Notes under the pieces: model-generated
Told to the model about the DNA's origin: nothing
Seen by the model: the letters and a program-made list of their open reading frames with translations, nothing else
The model's database searches: none
Program-made: the position numbers and the translations under genes
Shown here: positions 1 to 10,036 of the stretch, one piece after another
Layout: every line of letters begins with the position of its first letter
Position numbering within the stretch: the stretch's first letter is position 1
DNA from: Meconema thalassinum
Lineage: Eukaryota > Arthropoda > Insecta > Orthoptera > Tettigoniidae
Length of the DNA stretch: 64,000 nt
NCBI GenBank assembly: GCA_946902985.2
Contig: OX336388.2
Location: 366,283,387-366,347,386, forward strand
Reading direction: 5' to 3'

Positions 1-28
1 ATTATTATTATTATTATTATTATTATTG
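1..28. repeat. (ATT)n microsatellite
   Basis: Pure ATT trinucleotide run at the left edge of the window. It directly adjoins an inverted SINE tail, so it may be the A/T-rich tail of that SINE read on the opposite strand. Confidence 0.9.
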
Positions 29-88
29 AAAATCCACAGCCTGCTTCCAGTCTCCGACCGGGTCAGGAATGGAATGAATGAAGCCCCC
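29..88 (-). mobile_element. S1 SINE, isolated 3' tail, inverted
   Basis: This ~60-bp block is the reverse complement of the last ~60 bp of the complete S1 SINE at 37107-37442 (the part reading GGGGGCTTCATTCATTCC onwards). The rest of the minus-strand copy is missing, and a plus-strand S1 head begins within a few bases. It looks like a rearranged or twin-primed insertion rather than two full copies. Confidence 0.75.
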
Positions 89-90
89 GA

Positions 91-372
91 GGCCTCCGTG
101 ACTTAGGCGGCAGCACGCCGGCCTCTCACCGCTGGGTCCGTGGTTCAAATCCCGGGCACTCCATGTGAGATCTGTGCTGGACAAAACGGAGGCAGACAGG
201 TTTTTCTCCGGGTACTCCGGTTTTCCCTGTCAAAATTTCATTCCAGCAACACTCTCCACTATCATTTCATTTCATCTGTCATTCATTTAATCATTGCCCC
301 ACAGGAGTGCGTCAGGCCTCGGCAGCCGGCACAGTTCATATCCTCCCCGCTAGTTGGGGGCTTCATTCATTA
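91..372 (+). mobile_element. S1 tRNA-derived SINE
   Basis: The head has RNA polymerase III box A (TGACTTAGGCGG) and box B (GGTTCAAATCC) in tRNA-like spacing, followed by a ~200-bp body ending at GGGGGCTTCATTCATT. The sequence is nearly identical over its length to the copy at 37107-37442. It then runs into an (ATT)/(ATTT) simple repeat. A spurious open frame crosses it but is not a gene. Confidence 0.85.
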
Positions 373-425
373 TTATTATTATTTATTTATTTATTTATTA
401 TTTAATTATTTATTTATTTATTTGG
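373..425. repeat. (ATT)n/(ATTT)n low-complexity tract
   Basis: Imperfect ATT and ATTT repeats immediately follow the S1 SINE and probably expanded from its tail. Confidence 0.85.
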
Positions 426-1043
426 GAACATGCATTAATTGTAGCATTAATCCATAAGTTAGATGGAGCCCTACGGGAAAGCATTGTAAAGAAACTATTA
501 TTTCTGTAAAAATTTTTTGAAGACACACAAAAGGAAAGCACATTTGCAAAATTCGATGAATTCATGAGTAAGGTTAATTTCTAATATTAATTTATTGGTT
601 TATACAGATGGTTTGCATATTGGCATACTATTCTTCTTAGACATAAAAGACATAGACCGAGACCAGGATAACCGTTCGATTCCAACTTTTTAGAAATGAG
701 AGCGGGGGAATTATAAAGCGAACATTATGAAAATATGGATTTGACGAGTTTTACCATACCAATACAGAATCATAATGTAATAAAGCTATATTGAAATAGC
801 ATACGAAGTGTTCTAACTTATTTATCTTCCAAGGATTGTATGCACATTTTAATAATTTGGATATTTGTTTTCAATTTAATATTCAGAATTCTCTGCTACT
901 AACTGCACATTGGTACCAATAAAATCCTATATTTAACTAATATGTATATGTGTGGTTGAATAAAAAGTATTACATAGCTGTACAGTCAAATAAATGAGTA
1001 AATTTTATTGTACTGCCGGAGAAAAACCACGAGGGAGACTTAC
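426..1043. other. No gene seen; probable intron 1 sequence
   Basis: AT-rich and non-repetitive as far as I can tell. If the signal-peptide exon at 1044-1098 is real, this stretch and everything to the left edge lies in its first coding intron, which starts with GTAAGT on the minus strand. Confidence 0.4.
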
Positions 1044-1098
1044 CAGCCGAGCTGACGATTAGCAGCAGACAGATGATTAATTCCTGGTTATACTTCAT
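1044..1098 (-). CDS. First coding exon of a secreted or membrane protein gene (signal peptide)
   Basis: On the minus strand an ATG in a good context (GAAACATGAAG) opens the peptide MKYNQELIICLLLIVSSA, a textbook signal peptide: a short polar N-terminus, a hydrophobic core LIICLLLIV and a small-residue end (SSA) suited to signal peptidase. The exon then stops in phase 1 at a strong 5' splice donor, G|GTAAGTCTCC, with the donor GT at 1043-1042. Later exons would lie beyond the left edge, so the mature protein cannot be named. The upstream ~200 bp are GC-rich and unlike the surrounding repeats, as expected for a 5' UTR or promoter. It is the only candidate in the window for a host gene not carried by a transposon. 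The exon is short, so a chance match is possible. Confidence 0.55.
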
Positions 1099-1345
1099 GT
1101 TTCTGTATCCGTGGAGACAGTTAAGGGATAAATCACTGGGCAAGTCACATCGTCACTGACACGTCGTGGAGTGGCGGTGTTTACAGGGAGCCTCCCTCAG
1201 CAGTGCGTATCAAACTGCGGGTGGCGCGGTACTGGCTCGGCTTGGGGAGTCCACCTCTTGGCTGCCGTTATTCCGGTAGTCCGAACAGCGCATGAGCTTC
1301 CGTGGAAACGATAGTATTTACCATCCGATCTATAAATATTCCACA
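1099..1345 (-). promoter_or_regulatory. Putative 5' UTR and core promoter of the signal-peptide gene
   Basis: Reading on the minus strand, a TATA-like TATTTATAG lies near 1335-1325, a GC-rich unique stretch follows, and a TCAGT initiator-like motif occurs near 1160, all upstream of the ATG at 1098. I inferred this from composition and position only; the transcription start is not determined. Confidence 0.25.
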
Positions 1346-1447
1346 TAGATAGTCAAGTGAAGCAGGAAATTACGGATAAATTTAAAGAAAACTATAATCA
1401 TTTTAAAGGAAGAAATCACTTTGGTTCTCAACTCCTCATTTGAGTGC

Positions 1448-1449
<2 letters not shown>

Positions 1450-1485
<36 letters not shown>

Positions 1486-1490
1486 TTAAT
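1450..1490. repeat. (AAT)n microsatellite
   Basis: Run of about 13 AAT/ATA triplets in otherwise unassigned AT-rich DNA (1346-1911), where I recognise no gene. Confidence 0.85.
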
Positions 1491-1911
1491 AATACTTTTT
1501 AAATTAAATTGCATGGCCGCTTCACACGAATGAGCAACAATAGGTTAACCAAAACGATATTCACTTACATTAGCAAATTATAATCCACCACAAAAATGGG
1601 TTGAGGAAACACGAGCAGATCTCAAAGAAGTTGACATCATTCAAGAGGATATTCTCAAAAAATCACTGTTTCGAAGGATGGTTGATAAATTTCAGGAAAA
1701 CCTAGCTTAAAAACCAAGGTCATTTGGTCTGAAGAAAGAAGGAGGGAAACTCAGTGAACACATGAAGAAGTTCTGGGAGGAGAAGAAAGGATTGGCAAGT
1801 CGGTCGATTGTTCAAGGGGCCACAGTAGGCCAAAATCGACAGAAGAAGAATTATTTATTTTACTTTCATTCTTAATATTGTTATTGGAAATAGATCGCAC
1901 TGTTGAATGCC

Positions 1912-2248
1912 TAGTGTTAGATTTTTTTTTGTCTTGTGGCCCCCTCAGAGGCCGAGTGCAGGTCTTTCTAATCGACGCCCGTGGGCGACCTGCGCGTCGG
2001 GATGAGAGATGGAATGAAGATGAATGAAACAGGGCAAGGATGTGGAAGGAATTAGCCGTGGTCGATCAGAAGGTACCGTCCCAGCATTTACCTGGTGTTG
2101 AAAATGGGAAACCACGGAAAACCATTTCAAGGACGGCCGACGATGGGGCTCGAACCCACGCGTCTATCGAGTCAGCAGAGAGCTTGGTCCCATGACGTAA
2201 CGCTGCGCTTTAGCCAGCTGAGCCACTCCTGTCGGTTAGTGTTAGATT
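1912..2248 (-). mobile_element. S2 tRNA-derived SINE with 12-bp TSD
   Basis: On the minus strand the head reads with box A TGGCTCAGCTGG and box B GGGTTCGAGCCCC, followed by a body ending in a poly-A tail (poly-T at 1921-1930). Perfect direct repeats TAGTGTTAGATT flank it at 1912-1923 and 2237-2248. A second copy lies at 28578-28891. Confidence 0.93.
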
Positions 2249-2274
2249 AACGGCATCCATTTAGTACTTCCTAT

Positions 2275-3205
2275 TATAAATATTCTCGTATCAGAAATAT
2301 GCATATTATACACAGTTAGCCTCTATTAATTTTGCCCAAAACTTGGCCACTTCCAATGCCATTTCTGTTCCTTGATGAAGATCATCTTCTGTACATGAGG
2401 CTCGATATACTCGACATAGAAGCATATGTTGAACAGTCTGGACTTCTCAACAGTCACAATGAATATTATCTTGAACAGTGTAGCCCCATTTTGCTAAATT
2501 AGCCTTTGATCTGCCAACTGTCCGGCTCCGTGGCTAAATGGTAAGTGCGCTAGGCTTTGGTCCGAAGTGCCCCGGATTTGATTCCCGGCTGACCCATCAG
2601 GGATTTTAATCTCCTGGGGTTAATTCCTGTAGCTCGGGGACTGGGTGTATGTGACGTCTTCATCCTCACTTCATCCTCATAACGACGCGCATGTCGTCCA
2701 CGGACGTCAACTAGAAAGACCTGCAATCGGCCTCTCCGGAAGCCACACGATCATTATCTGCCAACTCCTGATCACAGTCTATTCAGGGACTTCCAAGTCA
2801 TCCATTGCTCGTTATAGCCCGGAGTTAAGGAACAGAGAATCTTTTCCAACCAGGGGGTAGGTAGGTCGTACCGCTCCACAGTTGCAACCAGGCTGTTTCA
2901 GCAGTGGTATCAAGTTTATTCGATGTTCTAAGAAAACTCTTCCTTGACTTTAGTCGTTGGGATGAGGGGGGATTCATGCCCATACAGAGGATAGGTTCCT
3001 TCCTGCTCCACTGTCTTTCTTTCCTTGTTCGCACAGGGGTGGTGCTATTCCTGCGAGGTGGCAAAACCATCCAACTGGAGTGGATTTCAAGCAACCTGAA
3101 TTCTGCATGTGCCGTTGAGAGATGTTTGACATGTGTTGATTTATACCAAACAGTACAGGTATACTCTGCCGCAGAAAACCATAGAGTCATTGCAGAGATT
3201 TAGTA
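2275..3205 (-). pseudogene. Non-LTR retrotransposon, reverse transcriptase C-terminal region and 3' end (broken)
   Basis: This minus-strand sequence matches the plus-strand segment at 30490-31105 along its length. Both contain the conserved post-RT region (a GCLKSTPV-like segment, then RRE, then LNRLRSG) and a terminal Cys/His motif C-x-C-x7-H-x3-C. Several frameshifts break the frame, so only short open stretches remain. An S3 SINE (2520-2755) has split it. The 3' end, reading CTGATACGAGAATA on the minus strand, matches the tail of the other copy. It is a 5'-truncated, dead insertion. Clade is uncertain (Jockey/I-like is my guess). Confidence 0.75.
2509..2766 (+). mobile_element. S3 tRNA-derived SINE with 11-bp TSD
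   Basis: Box A-like GTGGCTAAATGG and box B-like GATTTGATTCCC occur in the head, and the body ends AAGCCACACGATC. Direct repeats ATCTGCCAACT at 2509-2519 and 2756-2766 flank it. It interrupts the minus-strand retrotransposon tail, whose sequence resumes cleanly on the other side. Confidence 0.9.
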
Positions 3206-3629
3206 CTTATTACGTAGTTGCTGTTGATGCTTATGTTAAGGGCTGCGACATCGTGGTAATATGACCCCGTGAATTAAGGTGAGTGTGGAATTAGTGTGAT
3301 AACCTTTGTTATTGTGATGGCTGTACTAGCGTGATTATTTATAAATTGGGGGATAGGATTCGGAAGGAAGCGCCCGTGGTCTTAAGTTAGGTACCAACCC
3401 AGCGTTTAGCTGAAGTAGATGTGCGGAAACCACGGAAAACCACTTCCGGGATGGCTGAGGTGGAAATCAAACCCTTCTCTTCTCAGTTTTGCCTCACGAG
3501 GCTAATTGTAGCCCGTTCCAACCTTCACACCTGAGTTAAATTTCTTGGCATAGCCGGGAATCGAACCCGAACCTCCAAGGCGAGAGCCAAGAACGCTAGC
3601 CGCTACACCACGAGGTGGTCGTACTTATT
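3203..3629 (-). mobile_element. S5 tRNA-derived SINE with 9-bp TSD
   Basis: On the minus strand a tRNA-like head (TGGTGTAGCGGCTAGC ... GGTTCGATTCCC) is followed by a body containing a second internal tRNA-like stretch and the common tail (GGGGC.ACATGACC ... GTCGCAGCC). The tail ends with CAACAGCAAC. GTACTTATT repeats at 3203-3211 and 3621-3629 are the likely target duplication. The full plus-strand relative is at 29236-29629. Confidence 0.88.
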
Positions 3630-3879
3630 GCTGCTGTTACTTCTTAATCATTTATATATTTGCAGTCCAATTCTAACACAAAACTGGTCTATCTGTTATT
3701 AAAGCACATTGTATCAGGTTTCCTCCATTTTAGAGCACTTGCTCTAAACGTTACTGTTAGTTTGCTTCAAAAATGTTTCTCTACATATAGAAGCACTTTT
3801 ATATCAAACGGACAACACAACACAAATTGATTCAAGTACGGGTGCGTCTAAAACTGACTCTGAATGATGCAGTAAATCA

Positions 3880-4345
3880 ACGGTAGCAAGACCAGGCGCA
3901 TGCGCAAACAAGTATCTGTCCAGATACAAGTCGAGAAGTGGCACTAAGCATAAATACGCGTGTCTGCCAGAAGTAGCCACTGTGGATAGTTAAACGTAGT
4001 CAATGTGTCAAACTATGTTACGGTACAATGGAACAACGAGTAAACATCAAGTTCAGTTACAAATTAGGAAAGACAATGTAAGAAACGCGTTAAATGCTAC
4101 AAGAGAACGAGATGATATCCATGAACAGAAAATGTGTTAACGTCTGCATAAACCTCATTGAGACGGAAACGAAACGACTGAAGCTTGGCAACATTCTCGA
4201 TTATTCGAGTTCGAGTCGGTCGTCGATAAGTAGAACTCCAGACATGATTGACACATGTTGGTGTAAGGTCGGTGTCTGGCCCGATGACTGATTGTGTTTT
4301 TGCGGACAAGGCGGCAATGTGTGATAGTGCGTCTGTGGTCGACTC
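3880..4345 (+). pseudogene. Decayed mariner transposase, N-terminal (helix-turn-helix) half
   Basis: An ATG near 4028 opens MEQRVNIKFSYKLGKT, followed by stops and frameshifts, but the mariner N-terminal pattern continues as a TRK/NRKCV segment, a DGNETTEA-like segment and an SRTPDMID segment. This is the HTH and linker region of a mariner-type transposase. The D,D(D/E) catalytic half is absent, and I could not define terminal inverted repeats. It is dead and old. Confidence 0.6.
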
Positions 4346-4729
4346 CTTCAAAGGCGACCACTGACAGTTAACAGAGCTTTAAGGCCGTTCTTAAAATAAC
4401 TCTGTAGCTATGATTATCATTTTGAATCCAGCGCAGGTAATTTTCTGTATCTCTTGTTTCGTTCGTTCTCTGATACCATTCACCGAATTGTGTACACACG
4501 CCATGTAGCGTTCAGAATAAAACTTACGCATTTGCTGAGAGAGTTTTGAACCGCCAATCATATTTTTTCCACTCAAATTAAAGATAGTTGACGATGTTCA
4601 GATTATTAGTAGGTCTGCTAGAATAATTCACGTATAGTTTGTGAAAATGAAGTAATAAACATGTACTGCACCTGTTTATTTAGATTGTGGTAAACGCATT
4701 TGTTCTCTATGCCAGATAGACAGATATCG
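4346..4729. other. No gene seen
   Basis: AT-rich DNA after the mariner remnant. I recognise no coding or repeat feature. Confidence 0.5.
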
Positions 4730-5650
4730 GATCATTTAGGAATTCAAGTTTGGAGAATTGCAATTCACGCCATCTAAGATGTTTGTAGAGGGATGTGTAG
4801 ATTTTATACCTGTAGGTTTATAGTACAGTGGTTGTCCACTAAACCAAGTTTCACAGAGTTCGGATCACTCCGTGACGAGTTGCAAGAAACAAAGTTAGGA
4901 ATTAACATTAGTGCCATCTATATTTTGCGAATGAAATCAGTAGATTTATGTACCTATAGGTTTTGATTGTAATAAGGGTTCACTGTATAAATTATCACAG
5001 TGATTGGATAGTTCAGTGACGAATTACGCGTATTCACGTTCGAGATATTGATATGCCCACTATCTCTAATTTATAAAACGTAACATATATATGTATACAT
5101 CAGGAAGATAAGGTCATAGTAGTGGTCCACTATACCAAATTTCACATAGATAGGATCATTCATAAATGAGTTAGAAGAATTATTCAGGGATGAATTAATT
5201 GGCATGCGCTATTTGAATTATAAAACGTCTGCCATAGATTTATATTCCGGTAGACGAAGATTAGAGTATATGCTCATTGTACAAAGTTTTAATTTCAAGC
5301 GCTTGAGTCGAGTACGAGACAAAAAAAAATTATTTTTTAATTTTCCACAGTTACCATCTTACAATTTTGAAAACAGTTGAACAACATTAGACGTCAACCT
5401 CAAAACAAAAGTTTCATTGTGGTCTGATGAATATATCGTCAGGAAGTGCAATTTTATATTTGCGTGCCAACCATACTGTTTTTGGTAGTTATCAGATATT
5501 TAAAGTCCCATATATGAACTTAAAGTCGTCTATCACCATACAAATTTTAGGTTGATTGCTGCAGTAATTTCAGAGTTATAGGATATTGGTGAAATATTCC
5601 CACAACCACCATGTTGAATTTGTGGCGATAATGAAAATTAGTAAGTCACG
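4730..5650 (-). repeat. Old array of ~144-bp modules related to H1/H2 elements
   Basis: A GCCAT-type box recurs near 4768, 4912, 5055, 5207, 5470 and 5608, and phrases such as CCACTA.ACCAA.TTTCACA repeat between boxes. The last units (5540-5620) closely resemble the H1 A-module read in minus orientation (GTTGATTGCTG...GGTGAAATATTCC). Divergence is high and I see no clear termini. Confidence 0.5.
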
Positions 5651-6842
5651 ATTGAGGTGTCCGGATATGGAGTTAATTACTACAAAAATGCCATTCATAT
5701 GTGTCAAATAGATCAAAAGGTATTTCGTTGTGTGTGGATGGTCCTAAATACACACGTATACAATTCTATCTCATTATATCATATTTGATTATGATAGAAA
5801 TGGGTAACGATGTCTCTCTGACTTTCTGGAAAAGATACCAGCCGTCCCCCTTCGGTGAATACAGAAAAGTAATTTGAATTAATGTAATGCTGAAATTAGA
5901 ATTTACCACACGCATTTTTGCAGCAGGCTCGATATATTCACCACATAATAGTTTACGTAGAGCGTCATGCGTCTCTGCACAGCTGTAGTGAGATACAGCT
6001 TATGTGGTTGCGTCGTCCAAATTACAACTAGTCTACGCTGCAAATCTCGTTGATGTATTTGAAAGACTCCTCAACGTATAGATCATTTGTGTTGAATGCG
6101 GTCTGAATTTTACGTCCGTTCATTTGCGGCAAATTACAATCGACTGACTACATTCCTGGGCCTGACTTTTCAGCAAATTGCTAGGCTTGGTCTTAATGGT
6201 TAATAATTTACTTCCATTCTTATTCTTTGGCATGAAATTATTCATATTGCAAATGGAAAATATATATGAAACTAATTGAAACCCGTCAAAACATTACGGT
6301 CATTGGGAAAATATTCACTGAAGGATTCTCTTGTATGCATTTTTTGGACGATTATTTTTGACACTGTGGCAACCTTAAAGGCGTCGAAAGATCGACTTCG
6401 CAACATATAACTGGCCATGGCTGAAACCTTGATGAGGCAATTAGAGACCTACACGTTCCTGAGTTTCCCCATGAGCTTTATTGATTGTGATAAAGTACGC
6501 CAAGCGAATAGGAAATTGGAAAATGGAAGTGTTTTATCGGATGATGTTAAGTCAAGTCCAAAGATTATAGCTCTCTGCGCTATACTATCTGCAGTTATTA
6601 TTTCCTAAACCAAGCAATTTTTATACATATTCCTTACAAATAATCGGGTTCCATTTAGGAGCCCTTGGGAAACGTTCAAATTTCTAAGAAGCATCAAACG
6701 TTTAGAGTAAGTATATGTGGAGGCAATTTACAAGGAATTCAAGAATTCTGTGGGAAACTGAAGTAACTGATTTCGTCTTTAGTTAACGCTGGTGTATATT
6801 TTTGAACTGCTGGATATCAGTTCAATAACTTTAAAATTAATT
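5651..6842. other. No confident gene; possible outer Helitron remnant
   Basis: Short open frames (e.g. 6417-6608 plus, 63 codons) show no motif I recognise. Proximity to the Helitron helicase remnant suggests more of that element may lie here, but I cannot show it. Confidence 0.3.
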
Positions 6843-7320
6843 TAATTACAGTGTTCATTTTTTTGGTGTAAGAATGTGAACTTCCTTCGCAGAACTGAAT
6901 GTGTCGCCGCAAATCTCAGCCACGATATCATCATGAGTTGGAAGTCTGGCTGGTAATTCAATAACATTTGATTCCTCACCATCCATATAGGGTAGTCGTC
7001 GTTAGCTTGTACCAAAAAATCAGAATTTTCCATTTTATCTGGTTTCGATCGCGTGTTTTTATGTAAGGGGCATATTTTGGAGAAGGGCCAGGGAGAAGAG
7101 ATTTGTGAATAACTGTTTGGCGAGAAGGCAAAACCTACCTGAAGTATCCTCCAGGAACAATAATTTTCCCACAAAAGGGAATAATGTCGTTACGTATAAT
7201 ATCTTTTAGAAGTCGATTCACACCCTTTATTGAATGAGTATTAGCCATGGTGGCTTCACCCCATATTATGAGCCATGATAATCGAATATCGTCCGCTGGA
7301 TTGCAATTTAATTTTATCTA
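6843..7320 (-). pseudogene. Helitron Rep/helicase remnant (PIF1-like helicase domain)
   Basis: On the minus strand the frames read through PIF1-family landmarks of Helitron helicases in order. WGEATMANTHSIKGVNRLL corresponds to the Walker B/DEA region, with D changed to G. RNDIIPFCGKIIVPGGYFR, then a TAG stop, then VLP corresponds to the GGDFRQ-LP motif, with Q mutated to stop. Farther on, VIELPARLPTHDDIVAEICG corresponds to the IELP...DD segment that follows in these proteins. Several frameshifts separate these pieces. The rolling-circle Rep nuclease part is not visible. It is dead, but shows that an autonomous Helitron-type element once lived here, 1.1 kb from a Helentron-like non-autonomous element. 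Confidence 0.72.
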
Positions 7321-8275
7321 TACACTCAACTCTCATTTAAGTTGAGATATATTTGAATGCTTATGGCCTTGCAAAATATTGTCTTAATTGTGAAGTGTGC
7401 CCTCCCTGATTCAAGAATTCACTTGATTTAGAGATCTGACTTGGTTAGCTTCTAAGGAATCTAATATATACAACTGGCCGTTAGAACCTTCGCTTATATT
7501 TTTGGAATATAAGGAAGAAATGCAATGATGTGACATTCCAGAAAAATAAATCAATATGGACCGTATTCATGTGGCGCGGTAACATTGGCACCAAAGGAAA
7601 CAAAGGACATGGCATTGTTGTACTGTCGAGTATTATCTCTGAAATTCCTTGAAATATCATCGCAAGTCAACAATATTCAGCCTGTCAGGTAGGCTATTTT
7701 ATATTCCGGCAGATCTATTTTACGATTACAACAGAAAAGTCCAAAGTAACCAAGCGTTGACTTCTCGCAAGAATAATACAATGCAGAACTATGTTTACAT
7801 TTGTTCGTCGAGGACCCTACACTGTACACACGTGCGAGAACTCTCGCATGTGTATAAACCGCTCGCCCGGCTTCATTGTTATGCGGGCTCGACGCGACAC
7901 AGTTCCGGCAGGGACTATATTCGCACTTTCTTTCGAGATTAGGGAACACAAATTACAATTGGGTACAATCGTGTCAACCGACTGAAAAACATTCAATTTC
8001 GATTACTAAGGCAACTCTGAAAATGGCTTCAAATACCATATTAGTGTATGCTTATTTACGAAGTAACCCGGGAAAGTCGCCCAGTATTTGTAATGTCAGA
8101 ATTTCAACGTATTGTACATTATTGTCGCATAACGGACCAAAGGTACCGTTCATTAGTGGAATTTCATGAAACAACATTTTGGACATGCCTTGTACGTTTC
8201 ATACGACTACGAATGAACTGAGGAAAACAAGGGAGTACCGTAGTGCATGGCGCGATTTCAATGCATGTGAGATTT
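7321..8275. other. No gene recognised
   Basis: A moderately GC-rich patch (7790-7940) holds short overlapping open frames on both strands and a near-palindrome around a CACGTG core at 7824-7855. I assign no function. Confidence 0.4.
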
Positions 8276-8412
8276 TCGAAGTGAAATGCCATGTCCTATG
8301 GTTCGGATTCCACGTAAAACAGAGGTCCCGTGGCTCATGATCTGGAGATTAACGGTCACGTTAAACTACAAGCTTCCTTCCTTTTTCAAAGACATCCAGA
8401 TGGAAGACAACC
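8276..8412 (-). repeat. ~130-bp dispersed repeat, copy 1
   Basis: The minus strand here matches the plus strand at 27027-27145 with about ten differences (shared stretch GGAAGGAAGCTTGTAGTTTA and TTTTACGTGGAATCCGAACC). The family is unknown. Confidence 0.7.
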
Positions 8413-8440
8413 AGGCGAGTGGATTCACTGCATATATTTT

Positions 8441-8497
8441 TTAGCCTATTTTCAATTTTGAAAAAATAGGCTTATGAGATCACCTTTTGTCCGTGTG

Positions 8498-8529
<32 letters not shown>

Positions 8530-9972
8530 AGGTGTGTGTGTGTCCCCCCTAATAACATTTAAACGGCTGTAGCGATTTCAATGAAGCTCGGTAAGTTCAT
8601 AGCACTGTTCCGGGCGACCTCGACCGTGGCCTTCAAATTTTGTTAAGTCTCACCAATCCAACATGGCGGCTGTGCGAAATATGTCATCAGCATTCAATAT
8701 CTCCGAAACTATTACCGATATCACCCTGGAATTTATAACGGTGATAAAGAGAATTACTAGAAGTTCACCCATGTAACTTTTGAAAAACTGGTAACTACAA
8801 AACCAACATGGCGGCCACGCGAATTTGCGACTTTTAAATAGACGTTTCTCGCGAATTAACTAACCAAACGCAATAAAACTTCGTACAGTATATATTTATA
8901 CACAGTGTAATGCACCGACATCTAACTTGGTTCAATTGTTAACATAACCATAAGATGGCGGTTGTGCGAAATATTTCACCGGCATTCTATATCTCGTAAA
9001 ATATTAGCTGTATCACCCTGAAGTTTTGTACCGAGATAAAGGGCACTACTGGTAGTTCAACTATGCAACTTTCAAAAAGCGGTTAAGTACAAAACGAACA
9101 TGGTGGCCAAGCGAATTTGAAAATTTTAAATAGACTTTTCTTGCGATTTAATGTTCCAAACACAATGAAATCTGGTACAGGAAATGTTTATACACATTGT
9201 AATGCACTGGTATCTAATTAAGTTCAATTGTTTACATAACCTAAAGATGGCGGCTGTGCGAATTTAAAAATAAAGTTTTTATTTCTTGTGTCGTAATCAA
9301 GCGATCGAAGTGAAAGTTTGAATAATGAACCTAGGCAATACTTTTCCTTTAATGGTACATGACTCTATGGCCTATACATTTAACAATCCAAAATGGCGAT
9401 CATCCGAAATATTCAGACGACTCTGAATATCTACGAATCTGTTATAGCAATCAAATTGATTTTTTTTATGTTCATAGGGGCTATGAACGTAAGTTCACCT
9501 ATAGGACTTTAAATAACCTGGTGATCACAAATCCAACATGGCGGCGACGTGAATATAAATATTACCATGGACGTTTCTCGCAATTTAACCATCCGAGTGC
9601 AGTAAAACTCGGTACAGTAAATCGTTTTACGAATGTTAATCCACTGGCATCTAATTTATTTCAATTGTTTCCATAACCACAAGATGGCAGCTGTGCGAAA
9701 TTTTAAAATCTCCTTGTTACTTCTTGTGTCTTAATCATGCGATTGAAGTTTGAATGCTACACGTACACAATAATCTTCATGTAACAGTACATAACTCTGG
9801 GACCTACATATATAAAATCCAACATGGCGACCATCCGAAATATTTAGTCGGTACTCAATATCTACGAATCTATTACAGCAATCAAACTGAAATGTTGTAT
9901 GTTGATAGAGGCAATTAATATAAGTAGAATATATGAAAATAGGCTGTATATTTCTTCACGGAACTACTTGTT
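8441..9972 (+). mobile_element. H1 element, full length (Helentron/HINE-like, nine ~146-bp modules)
   Basis: The 5' end TTAGCCTATTTTCAATTTTG is a near-palindrome, followed by the conserved block TTATGAGATCACC and a GT microsatellite. The core has boxes of ANATGGCGGC type starting at 8661, 8806, 8953, 9099, 9245, 9391, 9536, 9682 and 9822, a spacing of 140-147 bp. The 3' end carries an inverted copy of the 5' motif (GAAAATAGGCT), then a stem-loop formed by TTCTTCACGGAA, then ACTACTTGTT. It has no coding capacity. Subterminal inverted repeats, a microsatellite, a 3' stem-loop and T|T insertion suggest a non-autonomous Helentron; a MITE with odd ends is the alternative. Confidence 0.8.
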
Positions 9973-10036
9973 TCGTAATGTGTTGGGATTCGTACTACAG
10001 AAATTCAAGAAATTTAATGCTGATTTGAAGGCTTGA

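Noticed and set aside
91..160. Functional tRNA genes at the many box A/box B pairs
   Set aside because: All recur with the same downstream bodies, poly-A or simple tails and target duplications, and lack convincing cloverleaf pairing. They are SINE heads.
140..457. 105-codon open frame
   Set aside because: It runs through the S1 SINE and the ATT-rich tail; the translation is low complexity and repeated (disrupted) in the other S1 copy.
2825..3203. 121-codon minus and 99-codon plus open frames
   Set aside because: The minus frame is an off-frame reading of the retrotransposon tail and the plus frame is its shadow.
9359..9676. 105-codon open frame in H1
   Set aside because: It spans non-coding H1 modules; the same phase is broken in other H1 copies.
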